Positions 1 through 6,804 are shown, counted from the stretch's first letter. The stretch: 7,982 nucleotides of DNA from Streptosporangiaceae bacterium (GCA_030041195.1 JASHOI010000737.1:1-7982), one strand, 5' to 3'. Numbers and translations: made by a program. The notes: generated by a model from the letters alone, not told the origin.

Positions 1-52
1 GCAAAGAGCTGAGACGGGCAAGCAGCGGGCAGGCGCCAGGCAGCGGGCCGCC

Positions 53-148
53 GGCCCAGGCGACGCCGCGGCCGCCAGGCCAGGCGGCACCGCGGCCGTC
101 GGCTCAGATGGAGCCGCCGCTGTCGGCCCAGACGACGTCAGGCCGGCC
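53..148. repeat. Degenerate 24-bp GC-rich repeats at the left edge
   Basis: Four consecutive 24-bp blocks (53-76, 77-100, 101-124, 125-148) resemble one another around a GGCCCAGGCGACGCCG-like core. The first two match at 19 of 24 positions, the first and fourth at 18 of 24, and the third is weaker (16 of 24). They overlap the last codons of the ATPase-GAF gene and continue past its stop. The rest of 1-137 shows no gene I can support and no clear terminator. With this base composition, chance similarity is a serious alternative. Confidence 0.3.
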
Positions 149-1103
149 AAGCAGCGCTGAGCCTGGCCCGCTCGAGCGCCGGGGCCGACCGGTCGGCCAG
201 GTCCTGCAGCCGTGAGGCGTCGCTCTCGCTGAACCGGCCAGGATCTGCGGCGGCGGCCGCGAGCACCCCGGTCACTCTGCCGTCTACCATCAGCGGCACC
301 GTCACCAGCGACAGCGCTCCGCGGGCCAGGGCCCTGGCCGCAGACTCCGGAAGTCCGGCCCTTCCCGCCGCCGGCCGGCCGCCGCCCTCGACCGCGGCGG
401 CGCGCACCCGCAGCCCGCCGCCCTCCCCGGTGTGCAGCAGGTAGGCGCTGTCGGCGCCGATGGCGTGCCGCGCCGATTCGACCGTGCTGACGAGCAGGTC
501 GTCGAACCTCGCCACATCCGCGCTTTCCGCGGCCCGGGGCGGCGGGACGTCCGGCTCGGGTGTGCTCTCCGCTGCCGTCCGGGTGGCGCCGGCGCCCGGC
601 TGCCCGGGGACCGAGACAGCGGGCACGGTCGCGGCGGCCGGCCGGATCCGGCCGGCGAGGTCCAGCCGGAACCAGACCGCCTTGGCGGCCCGCGCGTAGG
701 TCACCCCCCAGGCGGAGGCGAGTTCGGACGGCAGCTGCAGCCCGCGGCCGTTGGTGCGCTCGGCCGCTTCCGCCGCGCTGTGCGGCAGGTCCGGGCGCAA
801 CTGGGCCGGGCGCCGGTCCAGCACCGCGATCTCGACCGCCCGGTGCGAGAGATCTCCCAGCAGCCTGCAGGTGACCTGCACGGGCGTGCCCGCATGCAGC
901 ACCGCGTTGGTGACGAGCTCGCTGGTCAGCAGCACCGCGTCGTCCAGGAGCGTGTCCGGCTCGTCAGGATCGCCCTGGTCCCCCGCCAGTTCCCAGGAGC
1001 AGAGAGTGTCCCGCACGAAACGTCGCGCTGCCGCGGCGGCCGCGGGCACAGGCTGGTAGGCAGCGGTCGCCACGAGATCGTCTCGTGCCTCTAAGTAAAC
1101 CAT
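138..1103 (-). CDS. RsbW-type ATP-binding domain fused to a GAF domain (regulatory protein)
   Basis: This 321-residue protein has two recognisable parts. Residues about 18-150 resemble the HATPase_c_2 fold of anti-sigma-factor serine kinases (RsbW/SpoIIAB-like). The N-box-like ELVTNAVLHAG lies at 62-72 (Glu62, Asn66), an Asp at 96 and a GRGL glycine motif at 119-122. A Pro/Ala-rich linker spans about 151-195. Residues about 198-318 look like a GAF sensory domain, with LVTVPLMVDGRVTGVLA at 266-282 and a final helix LADRSAPALERARL. No PP2C phosphatase, transmembrane segment or DNA-binding domain is present. By family the ATPase part would bind or phosphorylate an anti-anti-sigma or sigma partner, with the GAF domain modulating it; that role is inferred. 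The start is ATG at 1103, with only a weak GGGTAG upstream. It follows the acyltransferase gene by 57 nt on the same strand. The C-terminus may be frameshifted (see findings). Confidence 0.85.
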   Translation of the reverse strand: MVYLEARDDLVATAAYQPVPAAAAAARRFVRDTLCSWELAGDQGDPDEPDTLLDDAVLLTSELVTNAVLHAGTPVQVTCRLLGDLSHRAVEIAVLDRRPAQLRPDLPHSAAEAAERTNGRGLQLPSELASAWGVTYARAAKAVWFRLDLAGRIRPAAATVPAVSVPGQPGAGATRTAAESTPEPDVPPPRAAESADVARFDDLLVSTVESARHAIGADSAYLLHTGEGGGLRVRAAAVEGGGRPAAGRAGLPESAARALARGALSLVTVPLMVDGRVTGVLAAAAADPGRFSESDASRLQDLADRSAPALERARLSAAWPA

Positions 1104-1112
1104 CGGCTACCC

Positions 1113-1130
1113 ATCGTGACAGAATCGTGA
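1113..1130 (-). promoter_or_regulatory. 11-bp-phased direct repeat upstream of the ATPase-GAF gene
   Basis: On the minus strand the heptamer TCACGAT occurs twice with identical sequence, at 1130-1124 and 1119-1113. The start-to-start distance is 11 bp, about one helical turn, and the second copy ends 9 nt before the ATG at 1103. This geometry resembles the heptamer direct-repeat sites of OmpR/PhoB-family response regulators, including actinobacterial PHO boxes. The heptamer matches such boxes only partly. Binding is inference, and a site so close to the start would more naturally repress. Confidence 0.3.
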
Positions 1131-1160
1131 GCTCGTTACCGCCAGAAGCGGGAGGCCGAT

Positions 1161-1811
1161 TCAGTCCTCTGGACGAGACCAGCCGGTCCCCGAGACATAC
1201 TCCCGGACAATCCGGGCCGGAACGCCGGCGACAACGCAGCGGTCGGGCACCACGCCGCGCACCACGGACCCGGCCGCGACGACCACGTTCCGGCCGATGC
1301 TCGCGCCGGGCAGGATCACGGCCCCGGCGCCGAGCCAGGTGCCGGCGCCGATCGATACCGCGGTGTTCACCGGCCACTGGCGGCCGATGGGCGCGTCGGG
1401 ATCGGCGTAGCTGTGGTTCTGATCGGTGATATAGACGTACGGGCCGGTGAACACGTCATCACCGATCAGGATCGAGTGATGGGCCACGATGTGGCTGCCG
1501 CGCCCGATCACGCAGCGGTCGCCCACGCGCAGCACCGGCTTGTCGCCAAGGTCATGACCGGGCATCATGCCCGCGCAGAGGGTCACCTGGGCGGCGATCA
1601 TGGTATCGTCGCCGACCTCGATCCAGCGCTCGCCGAACACCGCGCCGGTCGGGAACGCCATCAGCGAGTGCGGGCCGAACGCCGCGAATTTGCGGCCGGC
1701 CGGAGACTCGGCGGTGATGGTCCCGGCCTGCTGCGCGGCTCGCCAGGCGGCGTGCACCGACGCGAAAAGCGCCTCACGGCGCCACCGGCCAACCGTGCGC
1801 CTCCAGGACAT
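1161..1811 (-). CDS. Left-handed beta-helix (hexapeptide-repeat) acyltransferase
   Basis: From ATG at 1811 this gives 216 residues. Irregular hexapeptide repeats run through most of the protein: IEVGDD, LRVGDR, ILIGDD, VSIGAG, ILPGASIGRNVVVAAG. The usual ending follows (VVRGVVPD, then VVAGVPARIV). The DQNHSY segment (His133 from this start) is where maltose/galactoside O-acetyltransferase relatives carry the catalytic histidine. An N-terminal helical part (about residues 1-35) precedes the helix. It should transfer an acyl group, probably acetyl, to a hydroxyl or amine in the cytoplasm; the acceptor cannot be told. The frame is open to an ATG at 1946, adding 45 residues. I reject that extension because about a quarter of its codons end in A or T, one is the rare TTA, and it carries no fold signal. 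The gene lies downstream of rlmN on the same strand, 203 nt away. Confidence 0.85.
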   Translation of the reverse strand: MSWRRTVGRWRREALFASVHAAWRAAQQAGTITAESPAGRKFAAFGPHSLMAFPTGAVFGERWIEVGDDTMIAAQVTLCAGMMPGHDLGDKPVLRVGDRCVIGRGSHIVAHHSILIGDDVFTGPYVYITDQNHSYADPDAPIGRQWPVNTAVSIGAGTWLGAGAVILPGASIGRNVVVAAGSVVRGVVPDRCVVAGVPARIVREYVSGTGWSRPED

Positions 1812-1819
1812 GGCCGATA

Positions 1820-1825
1820 ACGGTA
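1820..1825 (-). promoter_or_regulatory. Possible -10 element for the acyltransferase gene
   Basis: On the minus strand TACCGT fits the actinobacterial TANNNT -10 pattern. It ends 8 nt before the ATG at 1811, and no Shine-Dalgarno motif precedes that ATG, so a leaderless or nearly leaderless transcript is possible. The hexamer overlaps GGGTAC, which also resembles a stress-sigma (SigB-type) -10, but I see no matching -35. CGGTAC recurs 15 bp further upstream (plus-strand 1821-1826 and 1836-1841). Confidence 0.25.
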
Positions 1826-1980
1826 CCCGTTGCCCCGGTACGGGGGCACGCCAGCCCGCCTCGCTGCCCGTTCCGGCCCGCCGAACGGTGTGGAGGGTCC
1901 CGCGATGTTCAAACAGCAGCAGCAACCTTCCCACCATCAAGATCATCTACGGAACGTCGGGCGCACGGGGCGGCGGGCGC

Positions 1981-2044
1981 GGTCGGCTTGGCGGGGCTGC
2001 GCGGCCCGCGGCGGTCAGCTTGGCGGGGCTGCGCGGCCTGCGGC
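1981..2044. repeat. 32-bp tandem duplication spanning the rlmN stop codon
   Basis: Two adjacent 32-bp copies, 1981-2012 and 2013-2044, match at 30 of 32 positions. The right copy encodes the last nine residues of RlmN (AAGRAAPPS) plus the TGA at 2017-2015. The left copy lies just past the gene, and one of its two differences turns the TGA triplet into CGA. Since 32 is not a multiple of three, the duplication shifts frame. Slippage or unequal exchange is the simplest origin. Confidence 0.85.
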
Positions 2045-3139
2045 TGCGAGCTGGCCGCAGGCACCGTCGATCTCGGTGCCCCGGGTGTCGCGGACCGTGA
2101 CCGGGATGCCGCGCCGCGCCAGCCGCTCCTCGAAGTCCAGCATCACGCCGGGCTCCGACGCCGTCCACTTCGAGCCCGGCGTGGGGTTGAGCGGGATCAG
2201 GTTCACGTGCGCCAGATGACCGGCCAGCAGGCCGGCGAGGGCCTCGGCGCGCCACGCCTGGTCGTTGACGTCCCGGATCAGCGCGTACTCGATCGACACC
2301 CGGCGCCCGGTCGCCTCCGCGTACGCCCATGCCGCCTCGAGGACCTCGGCGACCTTCCAGCGCTGGTTGACCGGGACGAGCTCGTCACGCAGCGCGTCGT
2401 CGGGCGCGTGCAGCGACACCGCGAGCCGTACCGGCAGACCCTCGCCGGCCAGCCTGCCGATCGCGGGGACCAGCCCGACGGTCGATACGGTGATCGCGCG
2501 CCTGGAGATGCCGAGCCCGTCGGGGACCGGGTCGGTGATCCGCCGCACCGCCGCGAGCACCCGGGGGTAGTTGGCGAGCGGCTCGCCCATTCCCATGAAC
2601 ACGACGTTGGAGACCCGGCCGGGGCCGCCGGGGATCTCGTTTCGGGCCAGCGCCCTGGCCCCGGCCACGACCTGGGCCACGATCTCGGCGGCGGACAGGT
2701 TGCGGGTCAGCCCGGCCTGCCCGGTCGCGCAGAACGGGCACCCCATCCCGCAGCCCGCCTGCGATGAGACGCACATCGTGACCCGTCCCGGGTAGCGCAT
2801 CAGCACCGACTCGACGTACGCACCGTCCAGCGCCCGCCATAGCGTCTTGCGGGTCTGGCCCTGGTCGCAGCTGTATTCCCGCTCGGCGGTGAGCAGCCGC
2901 GGCAGCAGCGCCGCCGCCAGCGGGCCGCGGTCGGCCGCGGGAACATCGGTCATGTCCCCCGGCTCGTCGGTCAGCCTGGCGAAGTAGTGCCGCGACAGCT
3001 GATCACCGCGGAAGCCCCGCTGGCCGAGTCGCTCGGCCTCGGCACGGCGCTCCCCGGGATCAAGGTCAGCCAGATGCAGCGGCGGACGCGCCGCGCCGCG
3101 CGGCCGCTGACCGACCGTTACGGGCTGCGGTACCGGCAC
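2015..3139 (-). CDS. rlmN: Dual-specificity 23S rRNA/tRNA adenine-C2 methyltransferase (radical SAM)
   Basis: RlmN makes 2-methyladenosine at A2503 of 23S rRNA and at A37 of some tRNAs, using a [4Fe-4S] cluster and two SAM molecules. All key residues are visible in this 374-residue protein: the cluster motif CGMGCPFC (Cys130, Cys134, Cys137), the mechanistic Cys123 in MCVSSQ (E. coli Cys118), MGMGEP at 182-187, SLHAP at 242-246, and the C-terminal Cys361 in GACGQL (E. coli Cys355). The N-terminal accessory domain covers about residues 20-95. Translation starts at a GTG with GGAGAG just upstream. The final Ala/Pro-rich residues after GACGQL come from a tandemly duplicated segment and are unlikely to matter. 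In many actinobacteria rlmN directly follows cdsA; here an opposing gene separates them, so it needs its own promoter in 3140-3228. Confidence 0.97.
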   Translation of the reverse strand: MPVPQPVTVGQRPRGAARPPLHLADLDPGERRAEAERLGQRGFRGDQLSRHYFARLTDEPGDMTDVPAADRGPLAAALLPRLLTAEREYSCDQGQTRKTLWRALDGAYVESVLMRYPGRVTMCVSSQAGCGMGCPFCATGQAGLTRNLSAAEIVAQVVAGARALARNEIPGGPGRVSNVVFMGMGEPLANYPRVLAAVRRITDPVPDGLGISRRAITVSTVGLVPAIGRLAGEGLPVRLAVSLHAPDDALRDELVPVNQRWKVAEVLEAAWAYAEATGRRVSIEYALIRDVNDQAWRAEALAGLLAGHLAHVNLIPLNPTPGSKWTASEPGVMLDFEERLARRGIPVTVRDTRGTEIDGACGQLAAAGRAAPPS

Positions 3140-3143
3140 GCGG

Positions 3144-3149
3144 CTCTCC
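3144..3149 (-). promoter_or_regulatory. Ribosome binding site of rlmN
   Basis: GGAGAG on the minus strand lies 4 nt before the GTG at 3139 and fixes that GTG as the start. No convincing -10 element for rlmN could be seen in the rest of the divergent region. Confidence 0.6.
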
Positions 3150-3215
3150 GTTCAGGGCGGTAAATGCGGGTGGGCCAGTCGGCGCAAACCGGCACGATGA
3201 CCTGCCGTAAGTCGG

Positions 3216-3221
3216 TAGATT
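3216..3221 (+). promoter_or_regulatory. Putative -10 element of a leaderless promoter for the SUFU-like gene
   Basis: TAGATT matches the TANNNT actinobacterial -10 consensus and ends 7 nt before the ATG at 3229. Transcription would therefore begin at or next to the start codon. There is no Shine-Dalgarno sequence between the element and the ATG, which fits leaderless translation, common in actinobacteria. No clear -35 hexamer is visible. Confidence 0.45.
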
Positions 3222-3228
3222 CCGTACC

Positions 3229-4350
3229 ATGCCGACGCTGCGCCGAGGGGCGGGCCAAACCAGGATATCCGCCAGCCCGGAGCAGCCCAGGATCCTGCTC
3301 GAGAGCGAGAGCCCGTACGCAAGCCGGCGCGTGGTTGTGGAGTGCGACGGTGACACCACGGCCGCCTACCTGCACTCCTCGGCCGGGCCGGTCGCGGCCA
3401 CCTGGATCGCCAACCACGTGCCCGCGCCCGAGACCATCGATCAGGGGCGGCTGAATGCGGGGTACGCGCCGCTGATGCCCGCGGCACACACCAAGCATCC
3501 GGACGGCAGGCCGATGCTCGAGCCCGGCGCGCTGCGGGCGCTGTGGCTGGAGGAGGGCGACGGCGTCGTGATCCTCGAGTACGGCGGCCCGCTCGCGGCC
3601 ATTCCCGGCTGGTGCGACATGGCCAGGGGGCTGCCCGGATACTGCCGTGACGTGATCGGGCAGACCCCGTTCAGCTGGTCGCTCGACGACGCGATGGAGG
3701 GCCTGGGCCCGCGGGCCGCTCAGGCCGAGGACTACTGGCGGTGGCGCGCTGACCAGGGCACCTGGGCCGGGTTCCAGCAGGCAGTGCTCGGCCATCTGCT
3801 CGGCAAGCTCGGCCCCGGCGGGCGGTACTGGGACGTGGGCGGCGGCAAGCAGCCGCTGGTCGGGGTCTCCGAGCGGCCCCCGACCGGGCAGCGGCCCTAC
3901 ACGGTGCTGTCCACGGTGGGGATGAGCTGCCAGCGGATGCCGGTCATCGAGCAGATGGGCGATCTCGCGAAGAGCGGCGCGCGGATCGAGCTGGCTATCG
4001 CGACCACCATACCGAGCACCGAAGCCGCCCGGATCTTCCTGTGGCTCGGGCAGTACCCGTGGCGCGAGGCGACCTGGCTGGGCGACGGGCACTGCGTGCC
4101 CTGGTACCACGAGCCGTCCACGTTCCCGCTCGGCGGCGGCAACGAGGCCGTGCTCTTCCTCGACAAGCCCGGCAGCCTGCTCGGGCCCGACGTGCCCGAC
4201 CTGTCCGGCTTCTCGTTCGGCGGCGAGCAGGTCCGGTGGCTGTGGCTGGTCCCGATCGGCGACACCGAGCGCGTGCTGGCAGCCGAGCGCGGGCCGACCA
4301 GCCTGGTCACGCATCTGGCGGCGCAGCGCCGCAGCTGGGTGGTCGGCTAG
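3229..4350 (+). CDS. Suppressor-of-fused (SUFU)-like domain protein
   Basis: This is the only plus-strand gene in the window and encodes 373 residues. The C-terminal half (about 175-373) resembles the bacterial SUFU family: YTVLSTVGMSCQRMP at 224-238, RIELAIAT at 252-259, a Trp/Tyr-rich core, and the closing WLWLVPIGDTER with a conserved-looking 'ERG..SLV..L' helix. The N-terminal half (about 20-165) carries motifs such as ATWIANHVPAPE, PLMPAAHTKHP and IPGWCDMARGLPGY; I cannot assign it to a named domain. No signal peptide or membrane segment is seen, so it should be cytoplasmic. Bacterial SUFU proteins have been proposed as immunity proteins of polymorphic toxins, but no toxin gene lies nearby and the long N-terminal half argues for another role here. 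It diverges from rlmN and converges on cdsA with a 12-nt gap, interrupting the usual cdsA-rlmN adjacency. Confidence 0.85.
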   Translation: MPTLRRGAGQTRISASPEQPRILLESESPYASRRVVVECDGDTTAAYLHSSAGPVAATWIANHVPAPETIDQGRLNAGYAPLMPAAHTKHPDGRPMLEPGALRALWLEEGDGVVILEYGGPLAAIPGWCDMARGLPGYCRDVIGQTPFSWSLDDAMEGLGPRAAQAEDYWRWRADQGTWAGFQQAVLGHLLGKLGPGGRYWDVGGGKQPLVGVSERPPTGQRPYTVLSTVGMSCQRMPVIEQMGDLAKSGARIELAIATTIPSTEAARIFLWLGQYPWREATWLGDGHCVPWYHEPSTFPLGGGNEAVLFLDKPGSLLGPDVPDLSGFSFGGEQVRWLWLVPIGDTERVLAAERGPTSLVTHLAAQRRSWVVG

Positions 4351-4362
4351 GGGCAGCGCGGC

Positions 4363-5241
4363 TCAGCGCGCGTGCGGCACGAAGACGGAAAGCAGCAGCC
4401 AGGCCACTGGCGCGACGAACAGCAGCGAGTCGAGCCGGTCCATGGCACCGCCGTGGCCGGGAAATATCCGGCCCATGTCCTTGATCTCGAGGTCCCGCTT
4501 GATCATGGACTCGACGAGATCGCCGAGGGTCGCGGCGGCGACCGCGGCGGCGCCCAGGATCAGGCCCTGCCATACGTGCGCGTGCAGCAGCAGCGGCAGC
4601 GCGATCGCGCCGGCCGCGAGGCATGCCGCCACGGACCCGCCGAAGCCTTCCCAGGTCTTCTTGGGGCTGATCCGGGGAGCCATCGGGTGGCGACCGGTGA
4701 AGATCCCGGCGAAGTACCCGCCGACATCGCTGCAGACGGCGAGCAGGATGAACATGAGCGTCCGGCGCGGGCCATCGGGCTGCGACAGCATCAGCGGCAC
4801 GAACACCCCGAGCATCGGCACCCAAGCCAGCGTGAAAACGCTCGCGGTCAGGTCGCGCAGGTAGCCCCCGGCGCCGCCGGGCAGCCGCCACGCCATCAGC
4901 ACGCCGACGGTGCCCGCCATGGCGGCGAAGGCCGGCTGTGCGCCGTACCAGTACGCCAGCGTGAACATGGCCGCGCCGCCCGCGACGATCGGGATCAGCG
5001 GCAGGCTGATATCGCGGTCCGCCAGCGCATGCCGCAGCTCCCAGAGCCCCACCGCGACCACCGCGCCGACGTAGATGAGGAATGTGGCCTTGACCGTGAA
5101 CAGGGTGAGCAGCACCAGCCCGCCAAGGACGACGCCGATGGCCACGGCCGCGGGGAGGTTACGGCCCGTCCTGGTCCGCCTGGGCTCGCTCGCGGGGTCG
5201 GCCGTGCCCTGTGCAACCTGCCCGCCGGGTTCGTCAGGCAC
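4363..5241 (-). CDS. cdsA: Phosphatidate cytidylyltransferase (CDP-diacylglycerol synthase)
   Basis: CdsA converts phosphatidic acid and CTP to CDP-diacylglycerol and pyrophosphate at the cytoplasmic membrane, the branch point to phosphatidylinositol, phosphatidylglycerol and cardiolipin. The 292 residues begin with a hydrophilic segment (about 1-28) rich in Arg, Pro and Gly. A series of hydrophobic membrane segments follows. SDVGGYFAGIFTGRH with PKKTWEGF lies at 171-200. The family signature spans 245-271: S-x-I-K-R, then K-D, then PGHGG and DRLD. One signature position, usually a larger aliphatic residue (GG[I/L/V]xDR), is Ala266. The start is GTG at 5241, with GAGGA on the minus strand (5256-5252) about 10 nt upstream. 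It follows frr by 50 nt on the same strand, so co-transcription is likely. Length is normal for the family. Confidence 0.97.
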   Translation of the reverse strand: MPDEPGGQVAQGTADPASEPRRTRTGRNLPAAVAIGVVLGGLVLLTLFTVKATFLIYVGAVVAVGLWELRHALADRDISLPLIPIVAGGAAMFTLAYWYGAQPAFAAMAGTVGVLMAWRLPGGAGGYLRDLTASVFTLAWVPMLGVFVPLMLSQPDGPRRTLMFILLAVCSDVGGYFAGIFTGRHPMAPRISPKKTWEGFGGSVAACLAAGAIALPLLLHAHVWQGLILGAAAVAAATLGDLVESMIKRDLEIKDMGRIFPGHGGAMDRLDSLLFVAPVAWLLLSVFVPHAR

Positions 5242-5291
5242 CGGGCCGGCATCCTCGCCCTAGTGCGTCCCGCTGTGTGTCTTGGCGCAAG

Positions 5292-5849
5292 CTATACCTC
5301 GAGGAGCTCGGCTTCCTTGTGCCTGAGCAGCTCGTCTATCTGGCCGACGTAAGTGTGCGTGAGGTCCTCGAGTTCCCGCTCCGCCCGGCGGCCCTCGTCC
5401 TCGCCCGCGTCACCGTCCTTGACGAGCTTGTCCAGCGAGTCCTTGGCGTGCCTGCGGATGTTGCGGATGGAGACCCGGCTGTCCTCCGCCTTGTGCCGCG
5501 CGATCTTGATGTACTCGCGCCTGCGTTCCTCGGAAAGCTCGGGGAAGATGACCCGGATGATGTTGCCGTCATTGGACGGGTTGACGCCCAGGTCGCTGTT
5601 GCGGATCGCCTTCTCGATCGATCCCATGGACGACTTGTCGAACGGCTGGATTATGACCATCCGCGGCTCGGGCATGTGAAACGACGCGAGCTGGTTGACC
5701 GGCGTCTGCGTGCCGTAGTACTCGGCCGTGATCTTGTTGAACATCGAGGGATGCGCGCGGCCGGTGCGGATGCCAGCGAATTCCTCCTTGGCGACCGCGA
5801 CGGCCTTCTCCATCTTCTCCTCGGCTTCGAGGAGGGTATCGTCAATCAC
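5292..5849 (-). CDS. frr: Ribosome recycling factor
   Basis: RRF works with EF-G after termination to split the 70S ribosome and free it from mRNA. From GTG at 5849 the protein is 185 residues, the classic family length. It has the expected two-domain layout: a helical bundle holding [10 protein letters not shown] at 28-37 and RNIRRHAKD around 129-137 (with the functional Arg132), and an inserted beta domain around 31-104 ([22 protein letters not shown], then [16 protein letters not shown]). The C-terminal coiled helix ends HKEAELLEV. The frame is open 20 codons further upstream, but those residues look unrelated to RRF and the GTG has its own ribosome binding site. It lies 97 nt after pyrH and 50 nt before cdsA. 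Confidence 0.97.
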   Translation of the reverse strand: MIDDTLLEAEEKMEKAVAVAKEEFAGIRTGRAHPSMFNKITAEYYGTQTPVNQLASFHMPEPRMVIIQPFDKSSMGSIEKAIRNSDLGVNPSNDGNIIRVIFPELSEERRREYIKIARHKAEDSRVSIRNIRRHAKDSLDKLVKDGDAGEDEGRRAERELEDLTHTYVGQIDELLRHKEAELLEV

Positions 5850-5854
5850 TACGG

Positions 5855-5859
5855 CTCCC
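5855..5859 (-). promoter_or_regulatory. Ribosome binding site that sets the frr start
   Basis: GGGAG on the minus strand lies 5 nt before the GTG at 5849. It decides between the 185-residue form and a 205-residue open frame starting at 5909. Confidence 0.7.
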
Positions 5860-5946
5860 GTGCCTTGCGTTACGTCCCGGGTGCGCGCCCTGTGTACGCA
5901 TGTACTCATGGTGCGCCCCGGCCGGGAATCATGCCACGCCGGCCAC

Positions 5947-6804
5947 TCAGTGCGCGAACCGGCTCACCAGCGTTCCGATCCGCTCACCATGCACTGCGCG
6001 CACGACGTTTCCCTCGCGCATCAGGTCAAAGACCACGATCGGCAGGTCATTGTCCATGCACAGGCTAACCGCCGTGGCATCCATGAACCTTAGCTCGCGC
6101 CGGAGCACCTCGCCATAGTCGAGGCGGTGGAAGCGGACCGCATCCGGTATCTCCCGGGGATCGGCGTCGTACACCCCGTCGACCTGAGTGCCCTTGAGCA
6201 CCGCCTGGGCCCCGATCTCGAGGGCGCGCTGCGCCGCCGCGGTGTCGGTGGAGAAGAACGGCGCGCCGAGGCCCGCCCCGAAGATCACGACCCGGCCCTT
6301 CTCCAGGTGCCGGATCGCCCGGCGCGGTATGTAGGGCTCGGCGACCTGGCCCATGGTGATCGCGGTCTGCACCCGGGTCTCCACACCGAGCTTCTCGAGC
6401 ACATCCTGAAGCGCCAGGCAGTTGATGACCGTGCCGAGCATCCCCATGTAATCGGCACGGGACCGGTCGATGCCGCGCTGCGACAGGACCGAGCCGCGGA
6501 ACATGTTCCCGCCGCCGACCACCGCCGCCACCTGGATGCCCTCGCGGGCCGCCGCCGAGACCTCCTTGGCGATGTGCACCACGGCGTCCGGGGAGATCCC
6601 GACCGGCTGGCCGTCGGCGAAGGCCTCGCCGGAGAGCTTCAGCACCACGCGGTGCCAGCTCGGATGGGCTTCCCCCGGCACGGTGGCGCCGCCGGCCGCC
6701 GCCCGGACCGCGGCGCCCGCGTCGTCGGCGGGCGCCGCTGGCGCCACTCCATTGGCCGCAGCCGTCCGCTCAGCCGGGTTGGTGCCCTCCTCCACGGGGC
6801 GCAT
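5947..6804 (-). CDS. pyrH: Uridylate (UMP) kinase with a long low-complexity N-terminus
   Basis: PyrH phosphorylates UMP to UDP with ATP, feeding UTP, CTP and nucleotide-sugar synthesis. It belongs to the amino-acid-kinase fold family and is normally a cytoplasmic hexamer. From ATG at 6804 the protein has 285 residues. Motifs are KLSGEAF at 56-62, GGGNMFRG at 97-104, [16 protein letters not shown] at 117-132, FFSTDTAA at 183-190 and [13 protein letters not shown] at 204-216. About 45 residues precede the core, mostly Ala, Pro, Gly and acidic; the core itself is near the usual 235-240. Two other starts fit the frame: GTG at 6795, which has an AAGGA at ideal 8-nt spacing, and GTG at 6831, which has no good ribosome binding site. 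The choice changes the length by only 3 to 9 residues and does not remove the extension. It follows tsf by 45 nt. Confidence 0.95.
   Translation of the reverse strand: MRPVEEGTNPAERTAAANGVAPAAPADDAGAAVRAAAGGATVPGEAHPSWHRVVLKLSGEAFADGQPVGISPDAVVHIAKEVSAAAREGIQVAAVVGGGNMFRGSVLSQRGIDRSRADYMGMLGTVINCLALQDVLEKLGVETRVQTAITMGQVAEPYIPRRAIRHLEKGRVVIFGAGLGAPFFSTDTAAAQRALEIGAQAVLKGTQVDGVYDADPREIPDAVRFHRLDYGEVLRRELRFMDATAVSLCMDNDLPIVVFDLMREGNVVRAVHGERIGTLVSRFAH

Noticed and set aside
1821..1841. CGGTAC direct repeat / GTACC-GGTAC inverted repeat before the acyltransferase
   Set aside because: Only 5-6 bp per arm, so too short to call an operator on its own; mentioned only in the promoter entry.
1812..1946. 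Upstream extension of the acyltransferase (45 more residues from ATG 1946)
   Set aside because: About a quarter of the codons end in A or T, a rare TTA codon occurs, and there is no ribosome binding site; ATG 1811 fits the fold better.
1988..2767. 259-residue plus-strand open frame opposite rlmN
   Set aside because: Antisense shadow of rlmN, whose radical-SAM motifs are complete on the other strand.
3118..4314. 398-residue open frame on the minus strand opposite the SUFU-like gene
   Set aside because: Its product is Arg/Pro/Gly/His-rich without a recognisable fold, it overlaps the start of rlmN, and the plus strand carries the SUFU-like domain and proper coding bias. It is the GC-rich antisense shadow.
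4372..5352. 326-residue plus-strand open frame opposite cdsA
   Set aside because: Antisense shadow of a gene with a full CDP-diacylglycerol synthase signature; no motif of its own.
5850..5909. Upstream extension of frr (20 more residues)
   Set aside because: A GGGAG-GTG start at 5849 gives exactly the usual 185 residues; the extra residues do not look like RRF.
5920..5944. Inverted repeat GGCCGG / CCGGCC just after pyrH
   Set aside because: Six pairs with a 13-nt loop, each arm self-complementary, no U-run; expected by chance in this base composition.
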